From Kordiimonas aestuarii (GTDB lineage: Bacteria > Pseudomonadota > Alphaproteobacteria > Sphingomonadales > Kordiimonadaceae), in the NCBI RefSeq assembly GCF_025574465.1, contig NZ_JAOBPP010000015.1, forward strand, positions 62,001 to 126,000: 64,000 nucleotides of DNA. The letters run 5' to 3'. The number at the start of each line of letters is the position of its first letter. Within the stretch, counting starts at the first letter, position 1. The notes under the pieces were generated by a model. It was given only the letters and a program-made list of their open reading frames with translations, was not told where the DNA came from and made no database searches. Made by a program: the position numbers and the translations under genes. This document shows, in pieces, positions 28,552 through 37,828 of the stretch.

Positions 28552-29544
28552 TCAGGCGAAGTGGCGCTGCATCCAGTCCATGATCGCGGTGTTTACATCA
28601 TCCGCGCGTTCCTGCTGGCTCCAGTGCCCGCAGCCTTTGAGGTCGATACGCTCATAGGGCGTGCACATGCCAGCCATGGCATCAGCAATAACAGGTGGGC
28701 AGGCGCGGTCAAGGTCTGCGGTGATCATCAGACACGGCAGGTTCACATGCGGCAGTCTGCCACCTTCGAGGAAGCGTTTCTGGTCCTGCCAGTTAGCGGT
28801 AAAATTGCGGTACCAGTGGATGGGGCCGGTAAAACCGTTTTTCTTATATGCCTTGGCGTAGACAGCTGTCTCCCTGTCCGACAACAGCCGCTCACCGCCC
28901 CAGGCGTCTTCGCCTTTTTCCAATAGCCCCAACAGGTCAAGGCTTTTTTCCTCAAACGGCACGTCAGACTTCTGCACCTTGCCCTTGTTGGGTTTGCGCA
29001 AGAAAAACTTGAAAGTCTGCATCAGGTCGCGCTCAAGAATCGGCTCGCACGCGCCCTCTTCCTGAAAGCGCACGATATACATATCCTCGCCAAACCTTGC
29101 GCGGAACATGGCGACAGGGTCCATCGGGTAATGCGGCAACAGTGGCACATTAAGCCCGGCGCAGCCCAACACACGCTCCGGCATATAAAACGGCAGTTGC
29201 CACAGGATGATGGCACCCCAGTCGTGCCCCACGAACACAGCTTTCTCGATGCCGTAATGGTCCAGTAGGCCGCGCAGGTCGTCGGTCAATTTCTGCATGG
29301 TAAACTGTTGCACACCCTCAGGCGCGTCTGAAACACCATATCCGCGCTGATCAGGCGTAAAAACACTGTGGCCCGCTTCGGCAAAAGCGGTCATCTGCGC
29401 GCGCCAGCTATAGGCAATTTCGGGGAAGCCATGCAGAAAAAAAACGGCCGGCTTGCCACTCTCCGCTGGTTCCGGGCCCATGCGGTAAACGCCAAGTGTC
29501 ACGCCATTTGTGGGCACCATCTCCGGTACTGGCCACTCTGTCAT
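28552..29544 (-). CDS. Epoxide-hydrolase-like alpha/beta-hydrolase
   Basis: A 330-residue soluble enzyme. HGFPE at residues 38-42 is the oxyanion-hole motif of epoxide hydrolases, and GHDWGA gives nucleophile D108, an Asp instead of Ser, as in epoxide hydrolases and haloalkane dehalogenases. The general base is the His in GCGHWSQQE near the end, and DLDRACPP may hold the acid. A cap domain with Tyr residues fits residues 145-245. GGGGAGGA precedes the start. It lies between a LysE exporter and an SNF transporter, all on the minus strand. The substrate cannot be read from sequence. Confidence 0.88.
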   Translation of the reverse strand: MTEWPVPEMVPTNGVTLGVYRMGPEPAESGKPAVFFLHGFPEIAYSWRAQMTAFAEAGHSVFTPDQRGYGVSDAPEGVQQFTMQKLTDDLRGLLDHYGIEKAVFVGHDWGAIILWQLPFYMPERVLGCAGLNVPLLPHYPMDPVAMFRARFGEDMYIVRFQEEGACEPILERDLMQTFKFFLRKPNKGKVQKSDVPFEEKSLDLLGLLEKGEDAWGGERLLSDRETAVYAKAYKKNGFTGPIHWYRNFTANWQDQKRFLEGGRLPHVNLPCLMITADLDRACPPVIADAMAGMCTPYERIDLKGCGHWSQQERADDVNTAIMDWMQRHFA

Positions 29545-29565
29545 ACGATCCTCCCCTTCCGGTAA

Positions 29566-30933
29566 TCAGCCCAACACCGCACCGATAAAAAGTGCGGTGA
29601 TGGCCAGCGGCGCAATGATGCGCACCACCATGTACCAGAGGGTAAATAGCCTGCCATCCGCCATCGGCAAGGCTGCACGCACGTCATCGCGTCTCAGCGC
29701 CCAGCCGATGATCAGACAATAGGCAAGGCCGGAAAGCGGCAGGATAAAGTTGCTGACGCCTTCGCGGATCAGGTCAAAGGCCGTCAGCCCGTCAAAGCCA
29801 AGGGCTGCAAGCGGGTATACTTCCCGTCCGTCCGAGAAGGAATATACCGTGGCAAGGCTGGCAATAAAGGCTGTACCCGCCATCAGGCAGGCAGCAAACG
29901 GGCGCCCGGTGCGGCCCTCCGTCATGCGCGCCACCGTGGGAGCAAGCAGCGAAATGGATGATGTCACCGCTGCAAAGGTCAACAGCAGGAAAAAAGCAAA
30001 GGCAACAAAGGCGCCGCCGGGAATTTCGGTGAAGATGATCGGCAGGGTCAGGAACACAAGCCCCGGTCCCGCCGTAGGTTCCACACCACTGGCGAACACC
30101 AGCGGGAAGATGGCAAGCCCGGCGGCAAGCGCTACAAACAGGTCCATCGCCACGATCCAGAAGGTGGCGCGCGGCAGTTTCACGTCATCGCCCATGTAGG
30201 AGCCATAGGTCATAATGCCGCCCACCCCCACACCAAGGGTGAAAAACGCCTGTCCTACAGCTTCGAGGAACAGGCGCGAGGTGAAATTGATCTCATGAAA
30301 ACCAAACAGAAAATCGACCGCACGGCCCATATCGCCGGTTTGCCCGCTATAGATCACCAACCCGATCAGCATAACAAACAAGGTGGGCATCATAACCTTG
30401 CCCGCGCGCTCAATCCCGGTGCGAATGTCGAAGGAAACGATGGCCGCTGTGAAGGCCATGAAGACCGCGGACCATAAGGCCATGGCCAATGGGTCAGCTT
30501 TGAAGTCCGCGTCCAGCGCGACAACCGCACCTTCGGGCCAGCCAGCAAACCCGCCCTGAAGCGCGATCAGGCCGTAATACATCGCCTGCCCGGCAATCAC
30601 GGCATAAAAGCTGAGCACCATGATCGTGCCCACAAGGCCAATCCAGCCTATGGTGGGCCAACTGAGCTTCGCGCCAATGCTGGCTTGCAGTTCACCAAGC
30701 GCTGTGGGTGGGCTGGCCTTGCCCATGCGGCCAATCAGCATTTCCGCCATGAAGGCGGGCCCTGCCACAAACGCCAGCGCAAGCAGGTAAATAAGCACAA
30801 AACCGCCGCCGCCATTGGCACCAGCGACATAGGTAAAACCCCAAACGTTGCCCAGTCCGACGGCGGACCCTGCCGCTGCAATGATAAATGCCAGCCGTGA
30901 TGTGAAGGACGGGTAGGCCCCCTTCGCCTGCAT
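29566..30933 (-). CDS. Sodium-dependent transporter of the SNF (NSS) family
   Basis: A 455-residue transporter related to LeuT. The start at 30933 has GGGGAGA upstream and gives the usual short cytoplasmic lead before FTSRLAFIIAAAGSAVGLGNVWGFTYVAGANGGGGFVLIYLL, where the unwound first helix binds sodium and substrate. About twelve transmembrane helices can be traced. Bacterial members carry amino acids or biogenic amines. Its start lies 20 bases after the stop codon of a spermidine-dehydrogenase-like enzyme on the same strand, so transport of a related amine or its oxidation product is possible; this link is inference. Confidence 0.93.
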   Translation of the reverse strand: MQAKGAYPSFTSRLAFIIAAAGSAVGLGNVWGFTYVAGANGGGGFVLIYLLALAFVAGPAFMAEMLIGRMGKASPPTALGELQASIGAKLSWPTIGWIGLVGTIMVLSFYAVIAGQAMYYGLIALQGGFAGWPEGAVVALDADFKADPLAMALWSAVFMAFTAAIVSFDIRTGIERAGKVMMPTLFVMLIGLVIYSGQTGDMGRAVDFLFGFHEINFTSRLFLEAVGQAFFTLGVGVGGIMTYGSYMGDDVKLPRATFWIVAMDLFVALAAGLAIFPLVFASGVEPTAGPGLVFLTLPIIFTEIPGGAFVAFAFFLLLTFAAVTSSISLLAPTVARMTEGRTGRPFAACLMAGTAFIASLATVYSFSDGREVYPLAALGFDGLTAFDLIREGVSNFILPLSGLAYCLIIGWALRRDDVRAALPMADGRLFTLWYMVVRIIAPLAITALFIGAVLG

Positions 30934-30952
30934 GCGCTCTCCCCTTACGCTT

Positions 30953-32848
30953 TTATGCTCCGTACAGTGTGTCCACGGCGCGGATTGCGGCGTCAACTGC
31001 GCCGTTGACATAAGCGTAGGCGGAACTGTCGGAATTGGCGATGGCTAATTTGCCGACCGGCTTGCGCGCCTCGATATGCGGGCCTTTTTGCGGGCTCCAG
31101 TCGCCGTCATAAAGCTCATTATATTCATAGGCATAGCCGTGTGGCCACCGGTTGACTGTAATGCCTGCGATATCGCGTTCTGCGTCAAAACCATAAGGGC
31201 CGAAGGCCTGGGTGAGCTCATTCACAATGGCGGTCTCGAAGTCCTCGAACGTAAGGGCATACATCTCATAGCGACCCGCCTTGTGCTGTTCGCGCGAGGT
31301 CAGGCCCGGAGATGTTGGTACATAGGTCATATGCAGCATGATCGGATCTTCGGGCTTGGCGGCGAAAGAATAGCCGCCCATCGAAACCGGGAAATCCAGC
31401 GAATAGTTGGAGAACAGGGCACCGGGCGTGAACACATAATGTACACCGGCGTTTTTGAAGGCCTGCCAGTTCCTCAGCGCCACGTTTATGTAGGCAAGCG
31501 GTACCTTCTCGGGCCAATCCAGCAGTTCGCGTTGTTTTTCACCAAGTTCGGGCATGATGAACGGCAGGATATGGTTATAACACGCCATAATGCCCGCGCG
31601 CGCTTCCACGCGTTCTACCTTGCCGTCGCGCACGTAGGTGACCTCAACGCCCTTGTCGGTATTCATCGCCTGCACAGCGGTTGAAGACAGGCGAATGCGC
31701 ACCTTGTTTTCAGCCCCGTCAAGCCGGTCATAGTGTGCGCGGGTCAGCACTTCGTCTTCCATCGTGTGCGCTGGCAGCGCGTCGGGGATCAGCTTGGCAA
31801 CCGCGAGGCGCGCAACGCCTGCGTTGCCGTCCGGGAAGTGGAAAATATAGGGCTCGTCCCAATGATACGGTTTGGGCACCGCCTGAGGGTCCAGCCCCAG
31901 ACCAAGCGTTCCGCCCTGGCCCAGCCGCAAGGCTTCAAGGCCCGAGATCGCGTCCCAGCCAAGACCCCAAAGGCCGGTCATCTCATTGCGCATCAGCGCA
32001 AGCGCATCCTCGCCAAACCCGCCAAACTCCTGCATACAGTGCTCATAGGAATGGCTGCGCAGATAGTCGACCTTCTCATCGCGGCTCATGTGCGCCAGCC
32101 AGTCGGGCTGGTCCACCAGCCAGCGATGCAGGGCTTTTTTGTCCTCCGCACCAAGCGGCAGCTTCCCGATCATGGCGGCGACACGCTTTTTTCCATCAGC
32201 GTCATAGGCTGCCCAAACAGCAGACGAACCGCCCCCCGGTCCCACCGGGATCATCTCACCGCCAGGGAAACGGTCCGGGTTTGGGTGCACAGCCACACCA
32301 AGGCCGGCCCGTTCATAAAAGGTCTGGTCAAAATAACGGTAGAATTTTTCCGTATCGATGCCCAGTGCCTGAAGAAACGCGCGTGAGCCTTCGCTGTAAT
32401 GCGCTGGTCCTTCAAGCGTCTGGCTCCCGCCATAACCGACCAGCATTTTACCGTCTACGTTGAATTCGTTGCGTTTGGCATGGCCGCCGAAATCATCATG
32501 GTTGTCGATGATCAGGATACGGGCGTCCGTACCCAGCTTCTCCTGCGCCAGCACAGCACTCGCCAGCCCGCTGATACCAGCCCCCACGACCACAAGATCA
32601 TAAAGCCCGTCTGTCGCATCTTCAGGCCGCTCGTAGGTTTTACCTTCCCACGAGATGGCGTGGGCCACTTCAAAGCTGCCCACGTGGCTGCCGCGCATGC
32701 CGGTTTTGGCTGGTGGATATGTCCATACACCGTCTGACTTCACAAGCCCTTCGGCCATTGCCGCCACCGGGCTCAAGCCCACGGCAAGGCCCGTTAGCGC
32801 CACGCCGTTCAAAAAATCGCGTCTGTTGATGCCCCTGAGCTTGGACAT
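30953..32848 (-). CDS. Tat-exported FAD flavoenzyme, spermidine-dehydrogenase-like
   Basis: A 631-residue FAD-dependent amine-oxidase-type protein. A twin-arginine signal is visible (NRRDFLNGVALTGLAVGLSPVAA, Arg 9-10), so the enzyme folds in the cytoplasm and is moved to the periplasm. The dinucleotide fold is DLVVVGAGISGLASAVLA (residues 84-101) with the acidic strand end IIDNHDDFGGHAKRNEF. Length, Tat signal and internal motifs (GYGGSQTLEGPAHYS, the late WPHGYAYEYNELYD) fit the SpdH spermidine dehydrogenase group. It sits directly upstream of an SNF transporter. Spermidine as substrate is a family-level guess. Confidence 0.85.
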   Translation of the reverse strand: MSKLRGINRRDFLNGVALTGLAVGLSPVAAMAEGLVKSDGVWTYPPAKTGMRGSHVGSFEVAHAISWEGKTYERPEDATDGLYDLVVVGAGISGLASAVLAQEKLGTDARILIIDNHDDFGGHAKRNEFNVDGKMLVGYGGSQTLEGPAHYSEGSRAFLQALGIDTEKFYRYFDQTFYERAGLGVAVHPNPDRFPGGEMIPVGPGGGSSAVWAAYDADGKKRVAAMIGKLPLGAEDKKALHRWLVDQPDWLAHMSRDEKVDYLRSHSYEHCMQEFGGFGEDALALMRNEMTGLWGLGWDAISGLEALRLGQGGTLGLGLDPQAVPKPYHWDEPYIFHFPDGNAGVARLAVAKLIPDALPAHTMEDEVLTRAHYDRLDGAENKVRIRLSSTAVQAMNTDKGVEVTYVRDGKVERVEARAGIMACYNHILPFIMPELGEKQRELLDWPEKVPLAYINVALRNWQAFKNAGVHYVFTPGALFSNYSLDFPVSMGGYSFAAKPEDPIMLHMTYVPTSPGLTSREQHKAGRYEMYALTFEDFETAIVNELTQAFGPYGFDAERDIAGITVNRWPHGYAYEYNELYDGDWSPQKGPHIEARKPVGKLAIANSDSSAYAYVNGAVDAAIRAVDTLYGA

Positions 32849-32958
32849 GATATCCCTTTCCCCTCACAAGATGGCGCTACCCCTAGCGCCACCACGCGGG
32901 AGCATATCGCGTTTACGCAAACAGCAAAAGAGAAATGTGATCACATTATCGCACGAGA

Positions 32959-33438
32959 TTACAGCAGTACCTCAATGTGCTTGCGGATGGCTTCGGGTTT
33001 GTCGGTTGGTGCAAAGCGTTTGACCACATCACCATCCTTATTGACCAGAAACTTGGTGAAGTTCCACTTGATGCCTTCTGTGCCCAAGACACCCTTTTTC
33101 TGTGCCTTCAGGTGCTTGTACAAGGGGGCGGCACCTTCGCCGTTCACGTCAATTTTGGCAAACATCGGAAAGCTGACACCATAGTTGACCTGGCAAAATT
33201 CGCCAATCTCATCATTGCTGCCGGGATCCTGGCTACCGAACTGGTTACAGGGGAAACCAAGGATAACAAGGCCCTTGTCCTTCAGGTCCTTATAAAGTGT
33301 TTCAAGCCCTTCGAACTGGGGCGTGAATCCGCATTTGGACGCCGTGTTCACAATCAGCAAGACCTTACCCTTATAGTCGCTCAGGTCTTCGTCCTTGCCG
33401 CTCAGGCGTGCGCAGGTGAAATCGTGAACCGTTGTCAT
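32959..33438 (-). CDS. Glutathione peroxidase (cysteine type)
   Basis: A 159-residue cytosolic thiol peroxidase. The peroxidatic Cys is C36 in [12 protein letters not shown], the catalytic Gln is in [12 protein letters not shown], and Trp and Asn occur in [13 protein letters not shown] sequence (IKWNFTKF). The resolving Cys candidate is C64 in FPCNQ. Most bacterial proteins of this type use thioredoxin rather than glutathione. GGGAGCACGCCA precedes the start, and the gene stands alone between the spermidine-dehydrogenase-like gene and the ECF sigma pair. A second, exported and diverged member is at 56146-56709. Confidence 0.95.
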   Translation of the reverse strand: MTTVHDFTCARLSGKDEDLSDYKGKVLLIVNTASKCGFTPQFEGLETLYKDLKDKGLVILGFPCNQFGSQDPGSNDEIGEFCQVNYGVSFPMFAKIDVNGEGAAPLYKHLKAQKKGVLGTEGIKWNFTKFLVNKDGDVVKRFAPTDKPEAIRKHIEVLL

Positions 33439-33504
33439 TGGCGTGCTCCCTTATGCTTCATGCCCCATAATGGTAGCGCAAGGCATAAGGATAGCAAGCC
33501 CAGC

Positions 33505-33885
33505 CTAGCCGTCATGCCGCGCACGTACCAATTTCGCCACCACCAGCTCAAGCCGCTTGATCTCCCGCATCATGGAGGAGCGGTTCATCTCAAGCCATTG
33601 CCACTGCTTGAGCGCCACCTGCGCGTTCAGCGTCACGATAAACCAGATACCCCAGAAAACCCGGTCATCCAGTCCTGCCGCCACATAAAAGCGGTAGCCG
33701 CACCAGACCATGAAACCGGTAACCACCAGCGTGATGAAGCCGGTGAGCCACATCCAGCGTCGCAGACCGCCAGTGAACGCGGCCGCCACCATATCCGGCA
33801 GGCCGTCTTCACTGGCAAGCAGTTCATCTATTTCGTCGGTTTCGCGTTCAAGCTCCTCACGGATACGTTCATCAAGGTTGTTCAT
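33505..33885 (-). CDS. Two-TM protein linked to an ECF sigma factor (DUF6768-like, possible anti-sigma)
   Basis: A 126-residue protein with an acidic cytoplasmic N-terminus (residues 1-40, LDERIREELERETDEIDELLASEDG), two transmembrane helices (about 46-66 and 74-92) and a basic C-terminus (REIKRLELVVAKLVRARHDG). It overlaps the sigma factor gene by 14 bases, so the two are translationally coupled. I recall such proteins as DUF6768, regularly found behind ECF sigma genes. Position and topology fit a membrane-anchored anti-sigma factor, but it has no recognisable zinc motif (HxxxCxxC), so if it is one it is of a different type. Confidence 0.8.
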   Translation of the reverse strand: MNNLDERIREELERETDEIDELLASEDGLPDMVAAAFTGGLRRWMWLTGFITLVVTGFMVWCGYRFYVAAGLDDRVFWGIWFIVTLNAQVALKQWQWLEMNRSSMMREIKRLELVVAKLVRARHDG

Positions 33886-34420
33886 TATTGTCTCCTGTCA
33901 TTTGCTGTCGTAACTGGGCCCGGGCCCGATGAAGCCGTGACTTGACGGTGCCGATGGGAACCTCCAGCACCGCTGCCATTTCTGAAAGCTTCATGTCCTC
34001 AAGATAAAAGAGCGTCAGCACAACGCGGTCACCGGCACCAAGCAGGGCCATATGGTAGTTGAGCTGATCGTTGGTTGCCAATTCCGGCTCTCCGGAACCT
34101 GTTTCGAGGTTGGCATCGTCAAGCGAGGCAGGAATGTCCCCTCGCCTGCGCACCAAATCCACCAGCCGCCATCGCACCGCCCGGTATATCCAGACACGGA
34201 AAGCACGCGGATCTTCCATTGTGCGCAGATTCCGCGCAAGGCTGACCCAGGCTTCCTGCACCGCGTCATGCGCCAGCCCACTATCTCCGGACAGCCGGTA
34301 AGCAAAACGTGTGAGCGGCAGGTTGTAGCGCTTGAAAAGACCGGCGAAAGCCTGCCTGCATCCCCCCTTTGCCTCCAGAACAAGCAGATCTTCTTCTGCG
34401 CGGGTATCGGTCATGGGCAT
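33872..34420 (-). CDS. ECF-family RNA polymerase sigma factor
   Basis: A 182-residue group IV sigma factor. Region 2 is visible as FKRYNLPLTRFAYRLSGDSGLAHDAVQEAWVSLARNLR (residues about 24-62), and region 4 as LFYLEDMKLSEMAAVLEVPIGTVKSRLHRARAQLRQQM near the end. A second ATG at 34414 has a better-placed AGGA and may be the true start. The downstream gene encodes a two-TM protein and overlaps it, the usual sigma/anti-sigma layout. Target promoters are unknown; autoregulation is common in the group. Confidence 0.92.
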   Translation of the reverse strand: MPMTDTRAEEDLLVLEAKGGCRQAFAGLFKRYNLPLTRFAYRLSGDSGLAHDAVQEAWVSLARNLRTMEDPRAFRVWIYRAVRWRLVDLVRRRGDIPASLDDANLETGSGEPELATNDQLNYHMALLGAGDRVVLTLFYLEDMKLSEMAAVLEVPIGTVKSRLHRARAQLRQQMTGDNNEQP

Positions 34421-34482
34421 CCTGGTGCATCCTTTTCTATTCCCTAGGGACGCAACAGAACGGGAAAAGGTTCACGTAAGGG

Positions 34483-35298
34483 TCAAATTTTTTCCGGCAG
34501 GTGCAGGCTGCCACGGATCACCTCAACCGCAAAGCCGGCCATTTTCACCCGGGACGCACCAACCTCAAGCCACAGGTCACCCCCACGCAGGGATACCTGG
34601 CGCGCAAAGAACTGCGTTTTGCCAAGGCGGTCGGCCCAATATGGCGCGGACACACAGTGTGCGGAGCCTGTGACCGGGTCTTCCGGTATGCCATGGTTGG
34701 GGAAAAAACAGCGCGAGACAAAGTCTGCGTCGCCGTCGCCCGGTGCCGTTGCGATAAAGCCGTATGGCGCAAATGCCCTGAGCGCGAGTTGGTCAGGCAC
34801 CAACGCAGCAATATCGGCGGCGGAACCATAGACAAGCAAAAGGTCACGGTCTCCCTCATCGCTTTTCAACACAGTATCCGGTTCGGCGCCCATCGCCGCC
34901 CCCAGCCCCTCGGGGCAAGGAAAAGGGGCGGGTTTATAATTGGGGAAATCAAGGCACAGCTTGCCATCCGCTTCACGCGTCACAGCCATGGTGCCGGACC
35001 GGGTCTCGAAACGGACCTTGCTCAGGTCGGGCTCGAGATGATTGAAAACCACATACGCGCTGGCGAGCGTGGCGTGCCCGCATATTTCAATCTCAACCGT
35101 GGGGGTGAACCAGCGCAGGTCATAGTTTCCTGCCCCGCGTCTCACGATAAAGGCGGTTTCCGCAAGGTTGTTCTCGGCCGCGATGGCTTGCATCGTCCTG
35201 TCTGAAAGAAAAGCGGGCATAGGGCACACCGCCGCCGGGTTGCCGGTAAAGGCCCGGTCGGTGAAGGCATCTATCTGATAGAAGGCTATCTCGGTCAT
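34483..35298 (-). CDS. PhzF-family isomerase-like protein
   Basis: A 271-residue protein with the two-domain diaminopimelate-epimerase fold of PhzF. The opening FYQIDAFTDRAFTGNPAAVC and NNLAETAFIVRRG carry the family motif with the catalytic Glu; GHATLASAYVVF and the late GIPEDPVTGSAHC hold the Asp and Gly of the active site. Most bacterial members are not part of phenazine synthesis, and none of the other phz genes is nearby. GAGGGAGCC precedes the start at 35298. It is followed upstream by an ArsC-like gene. Confidence 0.93.
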   Translation of the reverse strand: MTEIAFYQIDAFTDRAFTGNPAAVCPMPAFLSDRTMQAIAAENNLAETAFIVRRGAGNYDLRWFTPTVEIEICGHATLASAYVVFNHLEPDLSKVRFETRSGTMAVTREADGKLCLDFPNYKPAPFPCPEGLGAAMGAEPDTVLKSDEGDRDLLLVYGSAADIAALVPDQLALRAFAPYGFIATAPGDGDADFVSRCFFPNHGIPEDPVTGSAHCVSAPYWADRLGKTQFFARQVSLRGGDLWLEVGASRVKMAGFAVEVIRGSLHLPEKI

Positions 35299-35307
35299 CT
35301 GGCTCCC

Positions 35308-35664
35308 TCAGGCTTTAAGCCATGCCTCCAGGGCGTCCATGTCCTTGGCAGCGAACCCCAAGCGATAGTCACCGCCTTTTTCCCACACAGGCCGCTTGAT
35401 CAGCGCCTCATGTTCAAGCATCAGGGCCGCAGCCTTACCGGCATCCATATCGGCCTTTGCGTCGTCATCCAGCTTGCGCCAGGTGGTGCCCCGTGTATTG
35501 AGAAGCGCTTCGTAACCTATTCCATCCATGAAGCGGGCCATCTGGCCAGCATCAAGCCCATCTGCCCGGAAATCATGAAACCTGTGCTCCAGCTCTTCGG
35601 CCTCAAGCCACTTGCGGGCCTTTTTGACGGTGTCACAGTTCTTGATGCCGTATAGTGTGATCAT
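35308..35664 (-). CDS. ArsC/Spx-family protein (YffB-like)
   Basis: A 118-residue thioredoxin-fold protein. Its single N-terminal cysteine, C9 in [16 protein letters not shown], and the late [16 protein letters not shown] are those of the YffB/ArsC-related branch; a classical arsenate reductase would have arsenate-binding arginines further on, and only one (R in IKRPV) is clear. It overlaps the start of the CDF gene's end by four bases (35661-35664), so the two are probably co-transcribed. Redox function is more likely than arsenate reduction. Confidence 0.9.
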   Translation of the reverse strand: MITLYGIKNCDTVKKARKWLEAEELEHRFHDFRADGLDAGQMARFMDGIGYEALLNTRGTTWRKLDDDAKADMDAGKAAALMLEHEALIKRPVWEKGGDYRLGFAAKDMDALEAWLKA

Positions 35665-36581
35665 GCGTCTTCCTCTCGCATCAACTCCCGCACTGTGAGC
35701 GCGTCCGACTGGGGGCTTGGCGGGTCCATGTGGATGAAAATTTCAGTATCGCGAAAATACTCGCTCAATGTTGCTTCGACCTCATCCGCAATAATATGGG
35801 CAGCGTCCACTGTCATCTCGCCGGGCACCTCAATATGCATCTGGATGAATCGATCTCGGCCGGACGATCGCGTTTTAAGCTCGTGCAGCCCCTGCACCTC
35901 CGGGTGCCCCATCACCACATTGAAGATGATTTCACGTTCCTCGTCCTCAAATTCCTTGTCCATCAGCATATCGATCGCCGGTTTAGCGACTTCATAAGCA
36001 CCATAGAGGATATATCCGCCAATCAGCACGCCAAAAATACCGTCAGCATACAGGAAGCCGGTACTGGAGATGAGTGCCGAAGCGATGACAGAACTGTTCA
36101 GCAGCAGGTCGCCCTTATAGTGCAGATGGTCGCCAGCAATGGCGATGGACCGCGTCTGCCTGACCACATAACTCTGGAACAATACAAGGCAAAGCGACAA
36201 GAGAACTGCGAGCGCCGATGCGCCGATCACAAGGTCGGAGCGCTCAGGCATCACCGGCTCCCATATGCGGGACACCGCTTCAAGGGATATATAGACCGCC
36301 GAGCCTGTCATCACCGCTGCCTGAAACAGGCCCGCCAGCGCCTCTGCTTTGCCATGGCCAAAACGATGATCGTCGTCTGGCGGGATAAGGGCAAGGCGTA
36401 CGGCGAACATGGTGACGAGCGACGCCGCAAGGTCAAGCGATGAGTCTGCCAGTGACCCCAACATGGCGACAGAGCCCGATAACCACCACGCCATAGCCTT
36501 GGCTGCCACGAGAGTGGAAGCAACGCCAACCGCTGCCCAGGTGGCCATTTTCATCAGTCTGCCTGCTTGCTCTTTTGTCAC
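35661..36581 (-). CDS. Cation diffusion facilitator (FieF/ZitB-like metal exporter)
   Basis: A membrane exporter of about 306 residues for zinc, iron or manganese. Six transmembrane helices are traceable; the metal site in helix 2 is [14 protein letters not shown] (DxxLD), and helix 5 holds HYKGDLLLN (HxxxD). A cytoplasmic C-terminal domain carries [29 protein letters not shown] and [12 protein letters not shown], the metal-sensing dimer. I prefer a GTG start at 36581, nine bases after AGAGGAG; the ATG at 36602 has no ribosome-binding site. It lies right behind the atp operon terminator and overlaps the ArsC-like gene. Confidence 0.9.
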   Translation of the reverse strand: MTKEQAGRLMKMATWAAVGVASTLVAAKAMAWWLSGSVAMLGSLADSSLDLAASLVTMFAVRLALIPPDDDHRFGHGKAEALAGLFQAAVMTGSAVYISLEAVSRIWEPVMPERSDLVIGASALAVLLSLCLVLFQSYVVRQTRSIAIAGDHLHYKGDLLLNSSVIASALISSTGFLYADGIFGVLIGGYILYGAYEVAKPAIDMLMDKEFEDEEREIIFNVVMGHPEVQGLHELKTRSSGRDRFIQMHIEVPGEMTVDAAHIIADEVEATLSEYFRDTEIFIHMDPPSPQSDALTVRELMREEDA

Positions 36582-36640
36582 GGCGGCTTGCTCCTCTCGC
36601 ATAAGAGAGATGGGTAGCCGATCCGTCGCACGCGGCCAAG

Positions 36641-36668
36641 AAAAAACGCCCCGCTGGTATGCGGGGCG
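36641..36668 (-). terminator. Terminator of the F0 ATP synthase operon
   Basis: A perfect 8-bp GC stem (CGCCCCGC with GCGGGGCG, loop TGGTAT) whose minus-strand end runs into TTTTTT, 46 bases after the atpF stop codon. Confidence 0.92.
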
Positions 36669-36714
36669 CCTCAATATTCGGTACTGTAAAAATATACTCG
36701 AAACTCGAAAATAC

Positions 36715-37221
36715 TTAGTGCAGCTTGCTTTCAACGTCAGCAATCGCGCGGTCAACAAGAGTGCCGCCTTCCTTGCCTTTCAGCTTGTCTGCAAACACGG
36801 CAGACGCTGCTTCAACAGCCGCGTTCACCGCAACTGCTTTAACTTCCTTCACGGCGTGGGCTTCAGCCTGCGCGATTTTCGCTTCAGCGGCGCGGGTGCG
36901 TCGCGCAGCCATGGCTTCGATGTCAGCTTTCGCTTCTTTTGCCATGATTTTCGCGTCTTCCTTCGCCTGAGCCACCATATCGGCTGCTTCTTTTTCAGCG
37001 TCACGGCGCTTGCGCTGATATTCGTTCAGAAGCTTCTCGGCTTCCTCGCGAAGTTCCTGCGCTTCATCAAGCTGTGCACGGATCGACGTCGACCGCTCAT
37101 CAAGCATCGCCGCGATATTTTTGTGCGCCTTTTTCCAGACAACGCCGCCGACAAACACAGCAAATGAACCTGCCACCCAGAAAGTGGGGTCCATGTAAAA
37201 GGGTACGCCAGATGCCATCAT
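36715..37221 (-). CDS. atpF: ATP synthase F0 subunit b
   Basis: The 168-residue peripheral-stalk subunit. One N-terminal membrane helix (PTFWVAGSFAVFVGGVVWK, about residues 11-30) is followed by a long charged coiled coil (residues 35-130, rich in Glu, Arg and Ala). It is the second b-type gene of the operon; its start overlaps the b' stop codon (TAATG), so the pair is coupled and should form a b-b' heterodimer, as in alphaproteobacteria and photosynthetic bacteria. It is the last gene before the operon terminator. Confidence 0.93.
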   Translation of the reverse strand: MMASGVPFYMDPTFWVAGSFAVFVGGVVWKKAHKNIAAMLDERSTSIRAQLDEAQELREEAEKLLNEYQRKRRDAEKEAADMVAQAKEDAKIMAKEAKADIEAMAARRTRAAEAKIAQAEAHAVKEVKAVAVNAAVEAASAVFADKLKGKEGGTLVDRAIADVESKLH

Positions 37222-37763
37222 TAAGCTCCCTTCACGCCGCTGAGAGCCGCTTTCGCAGCTTTTGTCGTGTCTTTGCTGTCAACTTCGATCCCGGCAAGCT
37301 TCGAGACCAGTGCAGCCGCGACTTCGCCAGCCACCTGATCGATGCCAGCCAGTGCTTCCGCACGGGCAGCGTCGATACGGGCTTCAGCCTCCGCCGCCTT
37401 AGCACCGAGTGTCGCATCAAGCTCGGCCTGAGCTTTGGCAATATCCGCCTGAATGCTTTCCTTGGTCGCCAGAATGGTTTCCTGCGCTTTTTTGCGTGCT
37501 TCCGTAACGGATGCCTCGTAGGCCTCCTTCACGTCTTCAGCCTCTTTTCTGAGACGCTCAGCCGTATCCAGGTCGGTCGCAATCCGCTCTTCACGTTCTT
37601 CCAGAACCTTTGTCACACGTGGCAGGGCCATGCGGGACACGATCACAAAAAGAACGATAAAGCTCAGGAACAACCATACGAGCTGGCTCTCAAATGTTGT
37701 GGCGTCGAACTGTGGAAGCCCACCTTGCCCGTGGTCAGCCACTTCGGTGTGCGTTTGTGCCAT
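37221..37763 (-). CDS. ATP synthase F0 subunit b'
   Basis: A 180-residue peripheral-stalk subunit (start at the ATG at 37763; the longer frame to 37793 has no conserved sequence). GGLPQFDATTFESQLVWLFLSFIVLFVIVSRMALPRVTKVLEER is the typical b' N-terminus with one membrane helix, then a coiled coil of Ala/Glu/Lys. It is the first of the two b-type genes and lies 121 bases after atpE. That gap contains a strong hairpin at 37829-37862. Subunit b' is diagnostic of the alphaproteobacterial F0 operon. Confidence 0.93.
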   Translation of the reverse strand: MAQTHTEVADHGQGGLPQFDATTFESQLVWLFLSFIVLFVIVSRMALPRVTKVLEEREERIATDLDTAERLRKEAEDVKEAYEASVTEARKKAQETILATKESIQADIAKAQAELDATLGAKAAEAEARIDAARAEALAGIDQVAGEVAAALVSKLAGIEVDSKDTTKAAKAALSGVKGA

Positions 37764-37828
37764 AGCCTGTCTCAATCGCTTTAGTATGACCACAGAACAC
37801 CAAGGGTGCCCATGGCCGGATCACTGTC

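Noticed and set aside
31681..32463. 260-codon plus-strand frame
   Set aside because: Antisense to the Tat-exported flavoenzyme; product is Pro/Arg/His-rich low complexity.
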